From NCBI GenBank assembly GCA_016196035.1, contig JACPYM010000050.1:1-51492 (forward strand): a DNA stretch of 51,492 nucleotides. Direction: 5' to 3'. The stretch is from Acidobacteriota bacterium (GTDB lineage Bacteria > Acidobacteriota > Blastocatellia > RBC074). A model generated the notes under the pieces. The model saw only the letters and a program-made list of their open reading frames with translations, ran no database searches and was not told the DNA's origin. A program made the translations under genes and the position numbers. Shown piece by piece: positions 33,698 through 42,666 of this stretch; position 1 is the stretch's first letter; each line of letters starts with the position of its first letter.

Positions 33698-36600
33698 TTA
33701 GTCTTGGTAAGTCATCCCAAAGACGGTATCCGTCAGCCAGCGCCGGAAAGAATCGTTATCCTGAAACTGTTTGAAGAGTTGTGCATCGTCTTTGAAGAGT
33801 GCGGTGATGACGCGCTGGAGCGCTTTGTCGTGTTCGATGCGGGCGTTCTGCTTGTCGGAGTTTTGCTTCGCGTTCTGATAAGCCTTGTCTGCCGAGACCT
33901 TCGTCGGGATTTCCTCGGTGATGCGTTGCTCCATCCGCTTTGAGTCAGCAAACAAGCCGCCGAACTGGTCGTTGAAGGATTTGATGATGTTGGAGAGGTT
34001 GTCCAGTTCAGGTTCTGCTTTGCGCCCGCCGCCGGAAGTTGGTACGGGTTCAATTTCACCGTCCGAATCAGGCATGAGAATCGCCATCGTTGCTTTTTTT
34101 TCGGCGCGGTAACTGTCCATGTCAATCGCTTCCAGAATGCCTTTGGCCAGGTCTTCTTCTTTCGGCGCAGGCAGCTTGGAAATCAGGAAATTCAGGAAAA
34201 TCGAAAGCCTCTCCCAGCCCTGCACACCATACGGCAAGATCGTCGCGAGAAAGTCATAAGTGCGCGCGAAGGCCTTCGCCTTGCCTTTGAAATCAACCTG
34301 CCCATCTTCATCCAACTCGTTCACATAAACCGCTACGCAGGCATCAAGTATCGGGTCGAGCTTATCGCGGTCTGCACCGTTCAAATACAAATCAACCAGG
34401 GATTCGATTTGCGCTGGCGCATAGACCTGATAACCATCCAGTTCGGCCTTGAGCGTATGCAGCTTGTTCGGATCGGTTTCCGCGCTGAGCACCGTCGTGC
34501 GGTAATAATCAGCAAACGCCTGCTCGATGGTCTCGGTGTTGTTCTGAAAGTCGAGCACGAAAACATCGTGCTTTTTCGGATGCGCACGATTCAGCCGCGA
34601 GAGCGTTTGCACGGCTTTGATGCCTGACAACGCTTTGTCCACGTACATCGTATGCAACAACGGTTCGTCATAACCGGTCTGGAATTTCTCGGCGCAAATC
34701 AGAAAACGATAGGGGTCTTCCTGGATGCGGTCTTCAATCTCGCGGCTGGGGAAGCCGTTGAGCGAAGCCTCGCTCACCTTTTCGCCTTCGTATTCCGGCT
34801 CGCCGGAAAAAGCCACGATGGCTTTGTAAGGACTCTTGATTTCTTCGAGGTAGCTGCGGAACGCAAAATAATACTGAATCGCGCGTTGAATGCTGCCGGT
34901 CACGACCATCGCGCGCGCCTGACCGCCGATCTTGTTCTGGCCGATGACCTGTTCCAGAAAATGGTCAACCATGATTTCGGCTTTTTCGCGGATGGCCTTG
35001 TTGTGCGATTCAACGTAGCGGCGCAATTTCTTGCGCGCCTTTTTCACGTCAAAGAGCGGGTCGCCTTCGATGGTTTTGGCGAGGCGGTAATAGCTATCAA
35101 CCGGCGTGTAGTTTTTCAGCACATCCAGAATAAAGCCTTCCTGAATCGCCTGTTTCATCGTGTAACTATGGAAAGGCCGATGTTTCATCTCATCGCCGAC
35201 GCGGTACGGAATGCCGAAAATTTCCAATGTCTTGTTCTTGGGCGTCGCGGTGAACGCGAAATAGCTGGCGTTCGGCACCAGCTTGCGCGATTCGATGATG
35301 CGGTTGATTTTGTCTTCAGTAGTTTCTTCTTCGGCTTCCGCGCCGCTTTCTGACAACGCCATACTCATTGCGGCGGCGGTGCGTCCGCCCTGACTGGAAT
35401 GTGCTTCGTCAATAATGATGGCGAAATTCTTGCCGCGATGGTCTTCACCGATGCGGTCAAGCACGTAAGGAAAAGTTTGCACCGTCGAAATAATGATCTT
35501 CTTGCCCTGTCTCAGAAAGTTCGTGAGTTGCTGCGTTTTCGATTGGCCGTCGCCTTCTTTGACTGCGCCGATGATGGACGACACTTGCGCAAAGCCCTTT
35601 ATCGTTTCGCGGATTTGTTTGTCCAGCACGCGGCGGTCGGTGATGACGATGATCGAATCGAAGGCCTCTTTGCCGTCTTTGCGCAAGCCGATCAATTGAT
35701 GCGCCAGCCACGCGATGGAATTCGATTTGCCGCTGCCTGCCGAATGCTGAATCAGGTAACGCTTGCCCGCGCCGTACCACGCCGCATCGGCCAGCAGCTT
35801 GCGCACCACGTCAAGCTGGTGATAGCGCGGAAAAATCTGCACGCGCTTTTTCTTGCCGGTCTTTTCGTTTTTGACCTCCACAACTTGCGCGTAATTTTCC
35901 AGAATGTCTGTCAGTCCGCCGGGCGTGAGGATGCGCCGCCACAGGTAATCGGTCTTGATGCCGTAAGGGTTCGGCGGATTGCCCGCGCCGTGGTTCCAGC
36001 CTTGGTTGAAGGGCAGAAACCACGAATCTTTCGCCATGCCTTTCGTGCCTTTCAATTCAGGACACATCTGCACTTCGTGGTCATCCAGCGCGAAATGCAC
36101 CACGCAGCGCCCGAACAAAAACAGCGTCTCGCGCGGGTCGCGGTCGCGTTTGTATTGCTCGACGGCGTCATCGGCGGTTTGTTTGGTCAGGCTGTTCTTT
36201 AGCTCAAACGTAGCTATCGGCAGGCCGTTGATAAACAGCGCCAGATCGAGCGCGCGTTGTGATTGTTCGCGGCTGTAATGCAATTGGCGCGTAACGCTGA
36301 AACGATTGGCGGCGTGACGCGCGACGGCTTTCAGGTTCTCTGGCGAAGGCGTGCCGTAAAACAGATCAATCGAGAACTTGCCGTATTTGATGCCCTTGCG
36401 CATCACGTCAATCGTGCCGCGCCGCGTGATCTCGCCTTGCAGATGCGCGAGAAACTTGCGCCGCTCCGGGCCGTCTGTTTCAAGCTGAAGCGCCGCCGCG
36501 GTTTGTTCTTGTGTCGCCGCCAGAAACGCCGCCAGTTGCGGCAAGTCAACAGCATATTCGCGGTCGTAATCGGTGTTCCTGCCCGCAATCCAGCCAAAGC

Positions 36601-37294
36601 TGGTCAGCGCGTCAAAGATCAGCGTTTCCAGCCCTGCTTCTTTGGTGTTGGTGACGGGTGGTTTTTCAGTCGAACTTGGGCGCGCAGTCTCGATAAGCTT
36701 GATGCCGCCTGCCGTGCCAAAGTGAACCGGCGCAGTTTCGCCAACGCGCACTAAAGCCTCTGATTGGGCGAACTCATCAAGGAAGGAAGCCAGGCGCGGG
36801 TCTTCGGCTTGATAGCCGAGCACGAGGCGTTCGGCGGCATTGCGTGGCAGTTCGATTCTGATGAGTGAGCTATTGGTTTGCGTCACTGACACCACAGTAA
36901 CGGCTGTTACGTTGACATCCACATACGCGGCAATCATGCGCACTAACCGCGCACGCTCGCGTTCGGTCATGGCTTCGGGTTGTTTGGCGGCGATCAGGTC
37001 AATCAGCGCTTTTTGTTCGCCTGACACGGGCGGCAAGAGGTCGCGTTCCAGCGCGCAGGGTTGTTGTTTGAAGCGGCGAAAATGCGCTTCCGGCCATTTC
37101 TCATGGTCGGCGCGTGTGTGGCAGTTGGCGCACAGCACCACCAGATTCTCGAAGCTGTGATCCTGTGTCTCGCGCCACGGGATGATGTGCGCTCTTTCCA
37201 GCGAAACCGGTTCGCAATCGCAGGCGCACCGATAGCGGCACTCGAACATCAGGTCATCTTGAATCTGTTTGGGAATGGCAGGACGGTTGCTCAT
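33698..37294 (-). CDS. hsdR: Type I restriction enzyme HsdR with N-terminal HNH nuclease fusion
   Basis: The 1198-residue protein is about 200 residues longer than usual. Residues 1-80 form an HNH nuclease: cysteines at 19, 23, 25 and 27, AHIIPW (H36), N50 in NLVVLCANCH, C55, C58, H59. Residues about 84-185 are a second alpha/beta domain (RLVRMIAAYVDVNVTAV, IELPRNAAERLVLGYQAEDP), resembling effector-associated adaptor domains (low confidence). From about 215 it is normal HsdR: a PD-(D/E)XK nuclease with D350 and E364-x-K366 (FELKNSL), then Walker A HSAGSGKS (517-524), IIDEAHSS and FTATP of the SF2 translocase, and a helical C-terminus. GGAG precedes the ATG. It cuts unmodified DNA with HsdM and HsdS encoded upstream. 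One continuous frame rules out a sequencing join within it. Confidence 0.9.
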   Translation of the reverse strand: MSNRPAIPKQIQDDLMFECRYRCACDCEPVSLERAHIIPWRETQDHSFENLVVLCANCHTRADHEKWPEAHFRRFKQQPCALERDLLPPVSGEQKALIDLIAAKQPEAMTERERARLVRMIAAYVDVNVTAVTVVSVTQTNSSLIRIELPRNAAERLVLGYQAEDPRLASFLDEFAQSEALVRVGETAPVHFGTAGGIKLIETARPSSTEKPPVTNTKEAGLETLIFDALTSFGWIAGRNTDYDREYAVDLPQLAAFLAATQEQTAAALQLETDGPERRKFLAHLQGEITRRGTIDVMRKGIKYGKFSIDLFYGTPSPENLKAVARHAANRFSVTRQLHYSREQSQRALDLALFINGLPIATFELKNSLTKQTADDAVEQYKRDRDPRETLFLFGRCVVHFALDDHEVQMCPELKGTKGMAKDSWFLPFNQGWNHGAGNPPNPYGIKTDYLWRRILTPGGLTDILENYAQVVEVKNEKTGKKKRVQIFPRYHQLDVVRKLLADAAWYGAGKRYLIQHSAGSGKSNSIAWLAHQLIGLRKDGKEAFDSIIVITDRRVLDKQIRETIKGFAQVSSIIGAVKEGDGQSKTQQLTNFLRQGKKIIISTVQTFPYVLDRIGEDHRGKNFAIIIDEAHSSQGGRTAAAMSMALSESGAEAEEETTEDKINRIIESRKLVPNASYFAFTATPKNKTLEIFGIPYRVGDEMKHRPFHSYTMKQAIQEGFILDVLKNYTPVDSYYRLAKTIEGDPLFDVKKARKKLRRYVESHNKAIREKAEIMVDHFLEQVIGQNKIGGQARAMVVTGSIQRAIQYYFAFRSYLEEIKSPYKAIVAFSGEPEYEGEKVSEASLNGFPSREIEDRIQEDPYRFLICAEKFQTGYDEPLLHTMYVDKALSGIKAVQTLSRLNRAHPKKHDVFVLDFQNNTETIEQAFADYYRTTVLSAETDPNKLHTLKAELDGYQVYAPAQIESLVDLYLNGADRDKLDPILDACVAVYVNELDEDGQVDFKGKAKAFARTYDFLATILPYGVQGWERLSIFLNFLISKLPAPKEEDLAKGILEAIDMDSYRAEKKATMAILMPDSDGEIEPVPTSGGGRKAEPELDNLSNIIKSFNDQFGGLFADSKRMEQRITEEIPTKVSADKAYQNAKQNSDKQNARIEHDKALQRVITALFKDDAQLFKQFQDNDSFRRWLTDTVFGMTYQD

Positions 37295-37386
37295 GAAGGT
37301 GACTCCGGTTCAGTGCTTTGCATCGCGTAGCGAAGGTTGAATTTCGGCATGGATTTCAATCCATACGGTATCCACACATGTTTTCA

Positions 37387-37764
37387 GCCCCAGCGGGGCG
37401 ACGGCATCTAGCCCAGGGTGAAGCCCTGGGTAGCAGCAAAATGTTTCGACCAGCCCTGAAAGGGCGTAAGCATCTAGCCCAGGGTGAAGCCCTGGGTAGC
37501 AGCGCAATGTTTCGACCAGCCCTGAAAGGGCGTAAGCATCTAGCCCAGGGTGAAGCCCTGGGTAGCAGCAAAATGTTTCAACCAGCCCTGAAAGGGCGTA
37601 AGCATCTAGCCCAGGGTGAAGCCCTGGGTAGCAGCGCAATGTTTCGACAAGCCCTGAAAGGGCGTCAGCCAGCCGTTGCGCTGTCGCCCTTTCAGGGCTT
37701 AGGGATGATTGTTCGCTTTTCCCAGGGCTTCACCCTGGGCTATTTGCCGCTGCCCCGTTGGGGC
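37387..37764. repeat. 66-bp tandem repeat array with inverted ends, between hsdS and hsdR
   Basis: Four units start at 37404, 37470, 37536 and 37602, exactly 66 bases apart. Each holds palindromes CCCAGGGTGAAGCCCTGGG and GCCCTGAAAGGGC. Units alternate AGCAAAATG (1, 3) and AGCGCAATG (2, 4), suggesting duplication of a 132-bp pair. Inverted single copies follow: CGCCCTTTCAGGGCT (37685-37699) and CCCAGGGCTTCACCCTGGG (37721-37739). GCCCCAGCGGGGC (37387-37399) and GCCCCGTTGGGGC (37752-37764) bound the array. Because 66 is a multiple of three, long open frames appear on both strands, but these are probably not genes. The hsdS stop codon lies inside the right end. Confidence 0.9.
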
Positions 37765-39149
37765 AAAGAATCTTCCGCCGTGTTCTCGGCTTCGGCTTCC
37801 TCCAACAAATCGTCATCCAGATCGGCGGGGATTGGTTCGTCTTCCGTTTGTGGCAGCTTCGCCGCTGCCACGCGCACGTCCAGCTTGCCCGTCACGATGT
37901 CGGCGGTCAGGCGCGTGCGGTATTCCTGCATCAGGGCGATTTCGCGTTCGGTGCGGGCGATGGCGGTTTTGATTGAGGAAGTTTCTCCTTCAATGAATTC
38001 CACAATCTGGCTTTGCTCTTCAAAAGGCAGATTGAGATTCGGCATTTGTTTGAAGCTTTCCCAATACAGACGATTTCGATCCGAGACAATTCCGGTTGAA
38101 TACCGATTGACCTGCTGTTTGTAGAGTCTTGTCCTAAACACGAACTCGTAAAACTGCGGCTGGGTATCATCTCTCGGCTTGATAACAACATAAGCTGGAC
38201 TCACAAGACCATCTGTTGGGGCTACGCCAACTGCGCCTTGCCACATTCGCATTGTGTTATATGAAAGGTCGCCTTTGCGAACTAGCTTGTATTTCGTGTG
38301 GTCAGCAATGAATCTTTTAGGCCGTCCAAACTGGTCTAGTCCTTCCTCCGTTATTCCTGAATTGAGCGAGACTTGAAGGATCGGCAGGCCGGAAATGCCT
38401 TGCTCTACGCGGTGTGAAAACAATCCTAAATTCCTGACTATTTCCCAATGCGCCGGAATGTCGCCGAGCCACGGGATGCCGGAGGGCTTGAGCGTCACCT
38501 CAGGATTGAGGCCGCGCGTGACGGCGCGGTGGATGATGGCTTGTTTCTGTTCGTTCAAGAGCGCGATCAGCTTCCGCTTGGCGCGGATGAAGCTGTCAAC
38601 CTTCCGGTTCGCGTGGTCGAGAAACCGCACGATGGCGGCTTGTTCGTCTTCATCAGGAACGAGGATAGGAATTTGCCGCATACCCGGAATTGACAAGTCC
38701 CACTGCCCAACACGCACACCATCGGATGCTTGCCCGAAGTGAGCGACATACGGTTTGCTGCGAAGAAGTTTTTGCCCGAACGCGTGATTGGTAATGCGAA
38801 AATCAAAAACGAAATAAGCCGGACTGACGATACCGTCACAAGGCGCAATGCCCATTGAGCCTTGCCACGCTTTCATCTTGTTGATGACCAGATTGCCAGC
38901 CCGTGCAACTTTGTAATTGGTTAAGTCTTCAGGGATGACATTGTGGTTGTCATCTTCGCCCGTGAGCGAACGCACGAAAACGCCTTTCTCTCTTGCTACC
39001 GAAAGCAGCGGCAGGTCTGGACGATTGCGTTCATTACGATGAGCAATCAGCGTGCGCAGATTACGAACTGTCCAATGCGCTGGAACATCGCCAAGCCAGC
39101 GAGAACCCGACTCTTTGTATTCCGCATACGGTTTGAGTCCTTCGATCAT
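37740..39149 (-). CDS. hsdS: Type I restriction-modification specificity subunit HsdS
   Basis: This 469-residue DNA-recognition subunit has two target-recognition domains, each opened by a repeated motif: SGSRWLGDVPAHWTVRNL (about 14-31) and SGIPWLGDIPAHWEIVRNL (about 223-241). Each is followed by a coiled-coil conserved region (DEDEQAAIVRFLDHANRKVD; FEEQSQIVEFIEGETSSIK). The two half-targets cannot be predicted by eye. AAGGAGGTGC precedes the ATG at 39149, which overlaps the DUF1016 gene stop by 4 bases. The last residues (SLPQRGSGK) and the stop are encoded by the edge of the 66-bp repeat array, after an acidic tail (DLDDDLLEEAEAEN). Confidence 0.92.
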   Translation of the reverse strand: MIEGLKPYAEYKESGSRWLGDVPAHWTVRNLRTLIAHRNERNRPDLPLLSVAREKGVFVRSLTGEDDNHNVIPEDLTNYKVARAGNLVINKMKAWQGSMGIAPCDGIVSPAYFVFDFRITNHAFGQKLLRSKPYVAHFGQASDGVRVGQWDLSIPGMRQIPILVPDEDEQAAIVRFLDHANRKVDSFIRAKRKLIALLNEQKQAIIHRAVTRGLNPEVTLKPSGIPWLGDIPAHWEIVRNLGLFSHRVEQGISGLPILQVSLNSGITEEGLDQFGRPKRFIADHTKYKLVRKGDLSYNTMRMWQGAVGVAPTDGLVSPAYVVIKPRDDTQPQFYEFVFRTRLYKQQVNRYSTGIVSDRNRLYWESFKQMPNLNLPFEEQSQIVEFIEGETSSIKTAIARTEREIALMQEYRTRLTADIVTGKLDVRVAAAKLPQTEDEPIPADLDDDLLEEAEAENTAEDSLPQRGSGK

Positions 39150-40282
39150 TGCGCACCTCCTTTCGGCTTCCGTTTTCTGCGCAGATCAGCAGGTGGCGGG
39201 ATGGCTTCAGCATTGGCCTGAGCCAGCCGAAGCCGAGCGCGGAGGACGGCATCGTGCAGTCGTTGCGCCAGCAATTCACGCGATGGCAATTCGGTCAGAT
39301 ATTCGGCGACGTGAATGCCGCTGGTACCGAGGTCAAGGTATTCCACCGTTTCGCGCTTTTTGCCTGCGCACAGAATCAGGGCGAGGGGTTTGTCTTCGCC
39401 CGGCTGTCGTTCGTGCCGATCCAGCCAGCGCAGGTAAAGTTCGACCTGGCCTTTATCGGCGGGCTTGAACGCGCCGAGCTTTAATTCAATCACGACCAGC
39501 CGCCGCAAGCGCCGATGATAAAAGAGCAAGTCCAGATAGTAATCATCGCCATCCAGGGTGATGCGATATTGCCGGGCGACAAAGGTGAACCCGCTACCGA
39601 GTTCAAGCAGAAAACTTTCGATCTCGCGCAGGATGGCGGCTTCTAAATCCTGCTCGCTGTACGTGTCTTGCAAGCCCAGAAAATCAAGGAAGTAAGGATC
39701 GCGGAAGACCAGATCAGGCGTCAGCGCATCCTCTTCGCGCAAAGCCTTGAGTTCCTGTTCGATCAGTTTTTCCGGCTTCTTTGAAATGGCGGTGCGCTCA
39801 AACAGCATAGATTGAATGCGTTCCTGCAACGTGCGCGTACTCCAGCGTTCGAGGCGGCACATCTCGGCGTAAAAATCACGTTTGAGCGGGTCATCAAGAT
39901 AGATCAGGGCTTTGAAATGCGTCCACGACAATTGTCTCAGCAGTGCTGAGACAATTGCGAAGTCGGGGAACGCTTCGGCAAAGCGGAGCATGTGGCGCAA
40001 AGATTTTTCTGAAAAGCCGCGTCCGAATTCAGTCCCCAATTGTCTCCCCAGTGCGGAGACAATCTCGGCTCCATATTCGGCCCGTTTCTCCTGTAAAATT
40101 TCGCGCCGGATGCGGTCGCCGATTTGCCAATACAGCACGGTCAATCCGGCATTTACAGCCTGTGCGACTTGCGCGCGCGTGCTGAGAATCAACTCTCTCA
40201 ACTCAGTCAACAGATTTTCAGGGCTGACGGGCGCAACAGCCCTGATGCCACCAATGCTGGCAATGGCTTTTTTTCTGCTCAT
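39146..40282 (-). CDS. DUF1016/YhcG-family PD-(D/E)XK nuclease
   Basis: This 378-residue protein has an N-terminal DUF1016 helical domain (about 20-165: VLYWQIGDRIRREILQEKRA, GFSEKSLRHMLRFAEAFPD). A C-terminal nuclease domain (about 190-345) has DGDDYYLDLLFYHRRLRRLV (catalytic Asp) and VIELKLGAFKPADKGQ (E-x-K followed by Gln). The family is common in defence islands, often inside type I loci, and related proteins act in recombination-promoting or restriction roles. It is translationally coupled on both sides by 4-base ATGA overlaps with hsdM and hsdS, so it is made with the methylase complex. Its exact function in this operon is not known. Confidence 0.85.
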   Translation of the reverse strand: MSRKKAIASIGGIRAVAPVSPENLLTELRELILSTRAQVAQAVNAGLTVLYWQIGDRIRREILQEKRAEYGAEIVSALGRQLGTEFGRGFSEKSLRHMLRFAEAFPDFAIVSALLRQLSWTHFKALIYLDDPLKRDFYAEMCRLERWSTRTLQERIQSMLFERTAISKKPEKLIEQELKALREEDALTPDLVFRDPYFLDFLGLQDTYSEQDLEAAILREIESFLLELGSGFTFVARQYRITLDGDDYYLDLLFYHRRLRRLVVIELKLGAFKPADKGQVELYLRWLDRHERQPGEDKPLALILCAGKKRETVEYLDLGTSGIHVAEYLTELPSRELLAQRLHDAVLRARLRLAQANAEAIPPPADLRRKRKPKGGAQ

Positions 40283-42600
40283 TGGGCAGCCCCTTTCGTG
40301 ATTTCGCTCAGCAACCCTTCGGTTTCTTTCTCTAACGCCAGAATATCAGCGCCGATTTCGGCGAGCGTGCGCAAGGCGGGCGGTTTGTAAAAGTGTCGCG
40401 TGAAGGAAATTTCGTAGCCGATTTTGGTCGCCGCTTCGTCAATCCACGCATCGGGCGTGTAAGGCAACACTTCGCGTTGAATGAAGGCTGTAATGCCACC
40501 CTCTTCCAGCAGCGGAACCTGTTCGTGGTCGCGCAATTCGCTGTCGGGTTCGTATTCGACTACGCAAGTTTTGCCCGCGACTGCGGTTTCATAAAGCCCG
40601 TGCAACGCATCGGCTTCGGCTTTGCCGGGCTTGTGCAATTTCCTGATGACGGGCGACGCACTTTCATCACGCCAGCTCACCGCGTTGTAAATGATCTTCA
40701 AATCGGCGGCGCTCGGTTTGAGGTTGCGCTTTTTGAGCGCGGCTTCGACCTGTTCACGAAAGACGTTGTGGTCTTCGAATAAACCGTCGCCGAGTTCGTG
40801 CCGCAACTGGTTCGCCGTCTCAACCAGCGCGGCATCGCGCCGCCATGTGGCTTCATTCAAGAGCTTTTTCTTTTTGGCATCGGGCAGTGCTTTCCTGCCG
40901 CCGCCTTCGTCGCCTTCCTCTTCCGCTTCGCCCTTGCCCCAATCGTTGACGAGCGTTTCCAGTTCTTTGCGCACGGCAGCCGGGTTGGCAAACAGCGGCT
41001 CGCCCAGTTGTTCATAAAGCTCAGCGCGAATGTCTTCGTCGCCGGAAGCAAAGCGCAAAGCCTCGATGGCTTTGCGGCTCAACTGGCTGTGCAACCGCAG
41101 CGGGCGTTCGACTCTGACTTTCCAATAACCGAACGCAGCGTTGGGAAAGATTTTGGATTGCTCGGTTTCGGCAAAGGTGAGAAAGGTGTCGCAAATGCGC
41201 TGAATGTCTGCGGCGGCCAGTTCGCAATTTTTCTTGCCCATGTTTTTGCGCAGCGGCTTGAACCATTGCGTCGCGTCAATCAATTGCACCTGGCCCTGAC
41301 GATGGGCGGGCTTGCGATTGGTCAGCACCCAGACATACGTCGCAATGCCTGTGTTGTAAAACATATTCAGCGGCAGCGCGACAATGGTTTCGAGCCAGTC
41401 GTTTTCGATGATCCAGCGGCGGATGTTGCTTTCGCCCTGCCCGGCATCGCCTGTGAAAAGTGACGAACCGTTGTGGACTTCGGCAATGCGGCTCCCTAGC
41501 GGCGTGTCGTGTTTCATCTTGCTGAGCATGTTCACCAGAAAGAGCAACTGCCCGTCGCTCGAACGTGTGACCAGCGAGTATTCGCTGTCGCCGCCGTGGT
41601 TGATCAAAAAGCGCGGGTCTCTGAGTCCTGCCTTGCCGCCCATGCGTTCAAGATCGCTCGACCAGCTTTTGCCATAAGGCGGATTCGCCAGCATGAAATC
41701 GAATTCACGCGAGCGAAAGGCATCGTTCGAGAGCGTCGAAAAGGCCGCGCCCCCGACGATGTTGTCGGCGGCATCGCCATCGCCTTTGAGCAACAAATCG
41801 GCTTTGCAAATCGCATAAGTCTCCGCGTTGATTTCCTGCCCGTAAAGATGAGTTTCAACTTCCTTGCGGTGGTCAGCCGCGATTTTCTTGAGCGTTTCTT
41901 CGGCGACGGTGAGCATGCCGCCCGTGCCGCATGCACAGTCGTAAAGCAAATACGTGCCCGATTCGATTTTGTCGGCTACCGGCAAAAACATCAGGTTCGC
42001 CATCAGCCGCACAGCATCGCGCGGCGTCCAGTGTTCGCCCGCCTCTTCGTTGTTTTCGGCATTGAAGCGGCGCACCAATTCTTCAAACATCGTCCCCATC
42101 GAATGATTGTCGAGTCCGGGTAATTTGTCGGTCGCGTAAGGGCTGAGATTGATGTCTTTGTCGAGCAGCTTTTCGATCAGCACACCGATAGCATCTGCTT
42201 CGGCGAGCGTTTCGATCTGGTTGCGGAACTTGAAGTTTTTCAGGATGTCTTCGACGTTGGGCGAGAATCCATCAAGGTAGGCGATGAAATCATCCTTGAG
42301 CTTTTGTTGCGTCGCCCGTGCTTTCAAGTCGCGCAGCAAAAATGGCGAAGTGTTATAGAACGCCTGCCCCGCAGCCGAACGCAACGCCGCGTCCCGATTG
42401 TCAATCTGGGCGCGGTCGAGCGCGGCTTTCATTTCAAGCACGGCTGCTTTGGTGGGTTCCAGCACGGCGTCCAGACGGCGCAACACCGTCATCGGCAAAA
42501 TCACATCGCGGTACTTGCTGCGCACATAAACGTCGCGCAAAACATCGTCGGCAATATTCCAGATGAAGTCAGTAATCCAATTGAGTTGAGCTTGATCCAT
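40279..42600 (-). CDS. hsdM: Type I restriction-modification methyltransferase HsdM
   Basis: This 773-residue adenine-N6 methyltransferase has an N-terminal helical HsdM_N domain (about 1-140: NWITDFIWNIADDVLRDVYV, RSKYRDVILPMTVLRRLD). The catalytic domain has YDCACGTGGM (SAM motif I) and ANPPYGKSW (NPPY motif IV). The C-terminal 250 residues are longer than in EcoKI HsdM and carry a lysine/glutamate-rich linker (EAEEEGDEGGGRKALPDAKK). Start 42600 (MDQAQLNWITDF) matches family starts; the frame opens to 42663 without a ribosome site. It is first in the operon hsdM - DUF1016 - hsdS - array - hsdR, and its stop overlaps the next start by 4 bases. Confidence 0.92.
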   Translation of the reverse strand: MDQAQLNWITDFIWNIADDVLRDVYVRSKYRDVILPMTVLRRLDAVLEPTKAAVLEMKAALDRAQIDNRDAALRSAAGQAFYNTSPFLLRDLKARATQQKLKDDFIAYLDGFSPNVEDILKNFKFRNQIETLAEADAIGVLIEKLLDKDINLSPYATDKLPGLDNHSMGTMFEELVRRFNAENNEEAGEHWTPRDAVRLMANLMFLPVADKIESGTYLLYDCACGTGGMLTVAEETLKKIAADHRKEVETHLYGQEINAETYAICKADLLLKGDGDAADNIVGGAAFSTLSNDAFRSREFDFMLANPPYGKSWSSDLERMGGKAGLRDPRFLINHGGDSEYSLVTRSSDGQLLFLVNMLSKMKHDTPLGSRIAEVHNGSSLFTGDAGQGESNIRRWIIENDWLETIVALPLNMFYNTGIATYVWVLTNRKPAHRQGQVQLIDATQWFKPLRKNMGKKNCELAAADIQRICDTFLTFAETEQSKIFPNAAFGYWKVRVERPLRLHSQLSRKAIEALRFASGDEDIRAELYEQLGEPLFANPAAVRKELETLVNDWGKGEAEEEGDEGGGRKALPDAKKKKLLNEATWRRDAALVETANQLRHELGDGLFEDHNVFREQVEAALKKRNLKPSAADLKIIYNAVSWRDESASPVIRKLHKPGKAEADALHGLYETAVAGKTCVVEYEPDSELRDHEQVPLLEEGGITAFIQREVLPYTPDAWIDEAATKIGYEISFTRHFYKPPALRTLAEIGADILALEKETEGLLSEITKGAAQ

Positions 42601-42666
42601 AGAAATTCCCCGCGCCCCCAAGCGGAGTTGAGCAGCAATAAGCGGGTGACGGTTTGGCGCCACCGC

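Noticed and set aside
37310-37639. 109-residue open frame on the minus strand with four 22-residue repeats (CYPGLHPGLDAYALSGLVET), and a similar plus-strand frame
   Set aside because: It is the translation of the 66-bp palindromic array, open on both strands only because 66 is a multiple of three. There is no ribosome site or domain.
37404-37665. CRISPR array
   Set aside because: Repeat units are contiguous with no unique spacers, and no cas genes are present.
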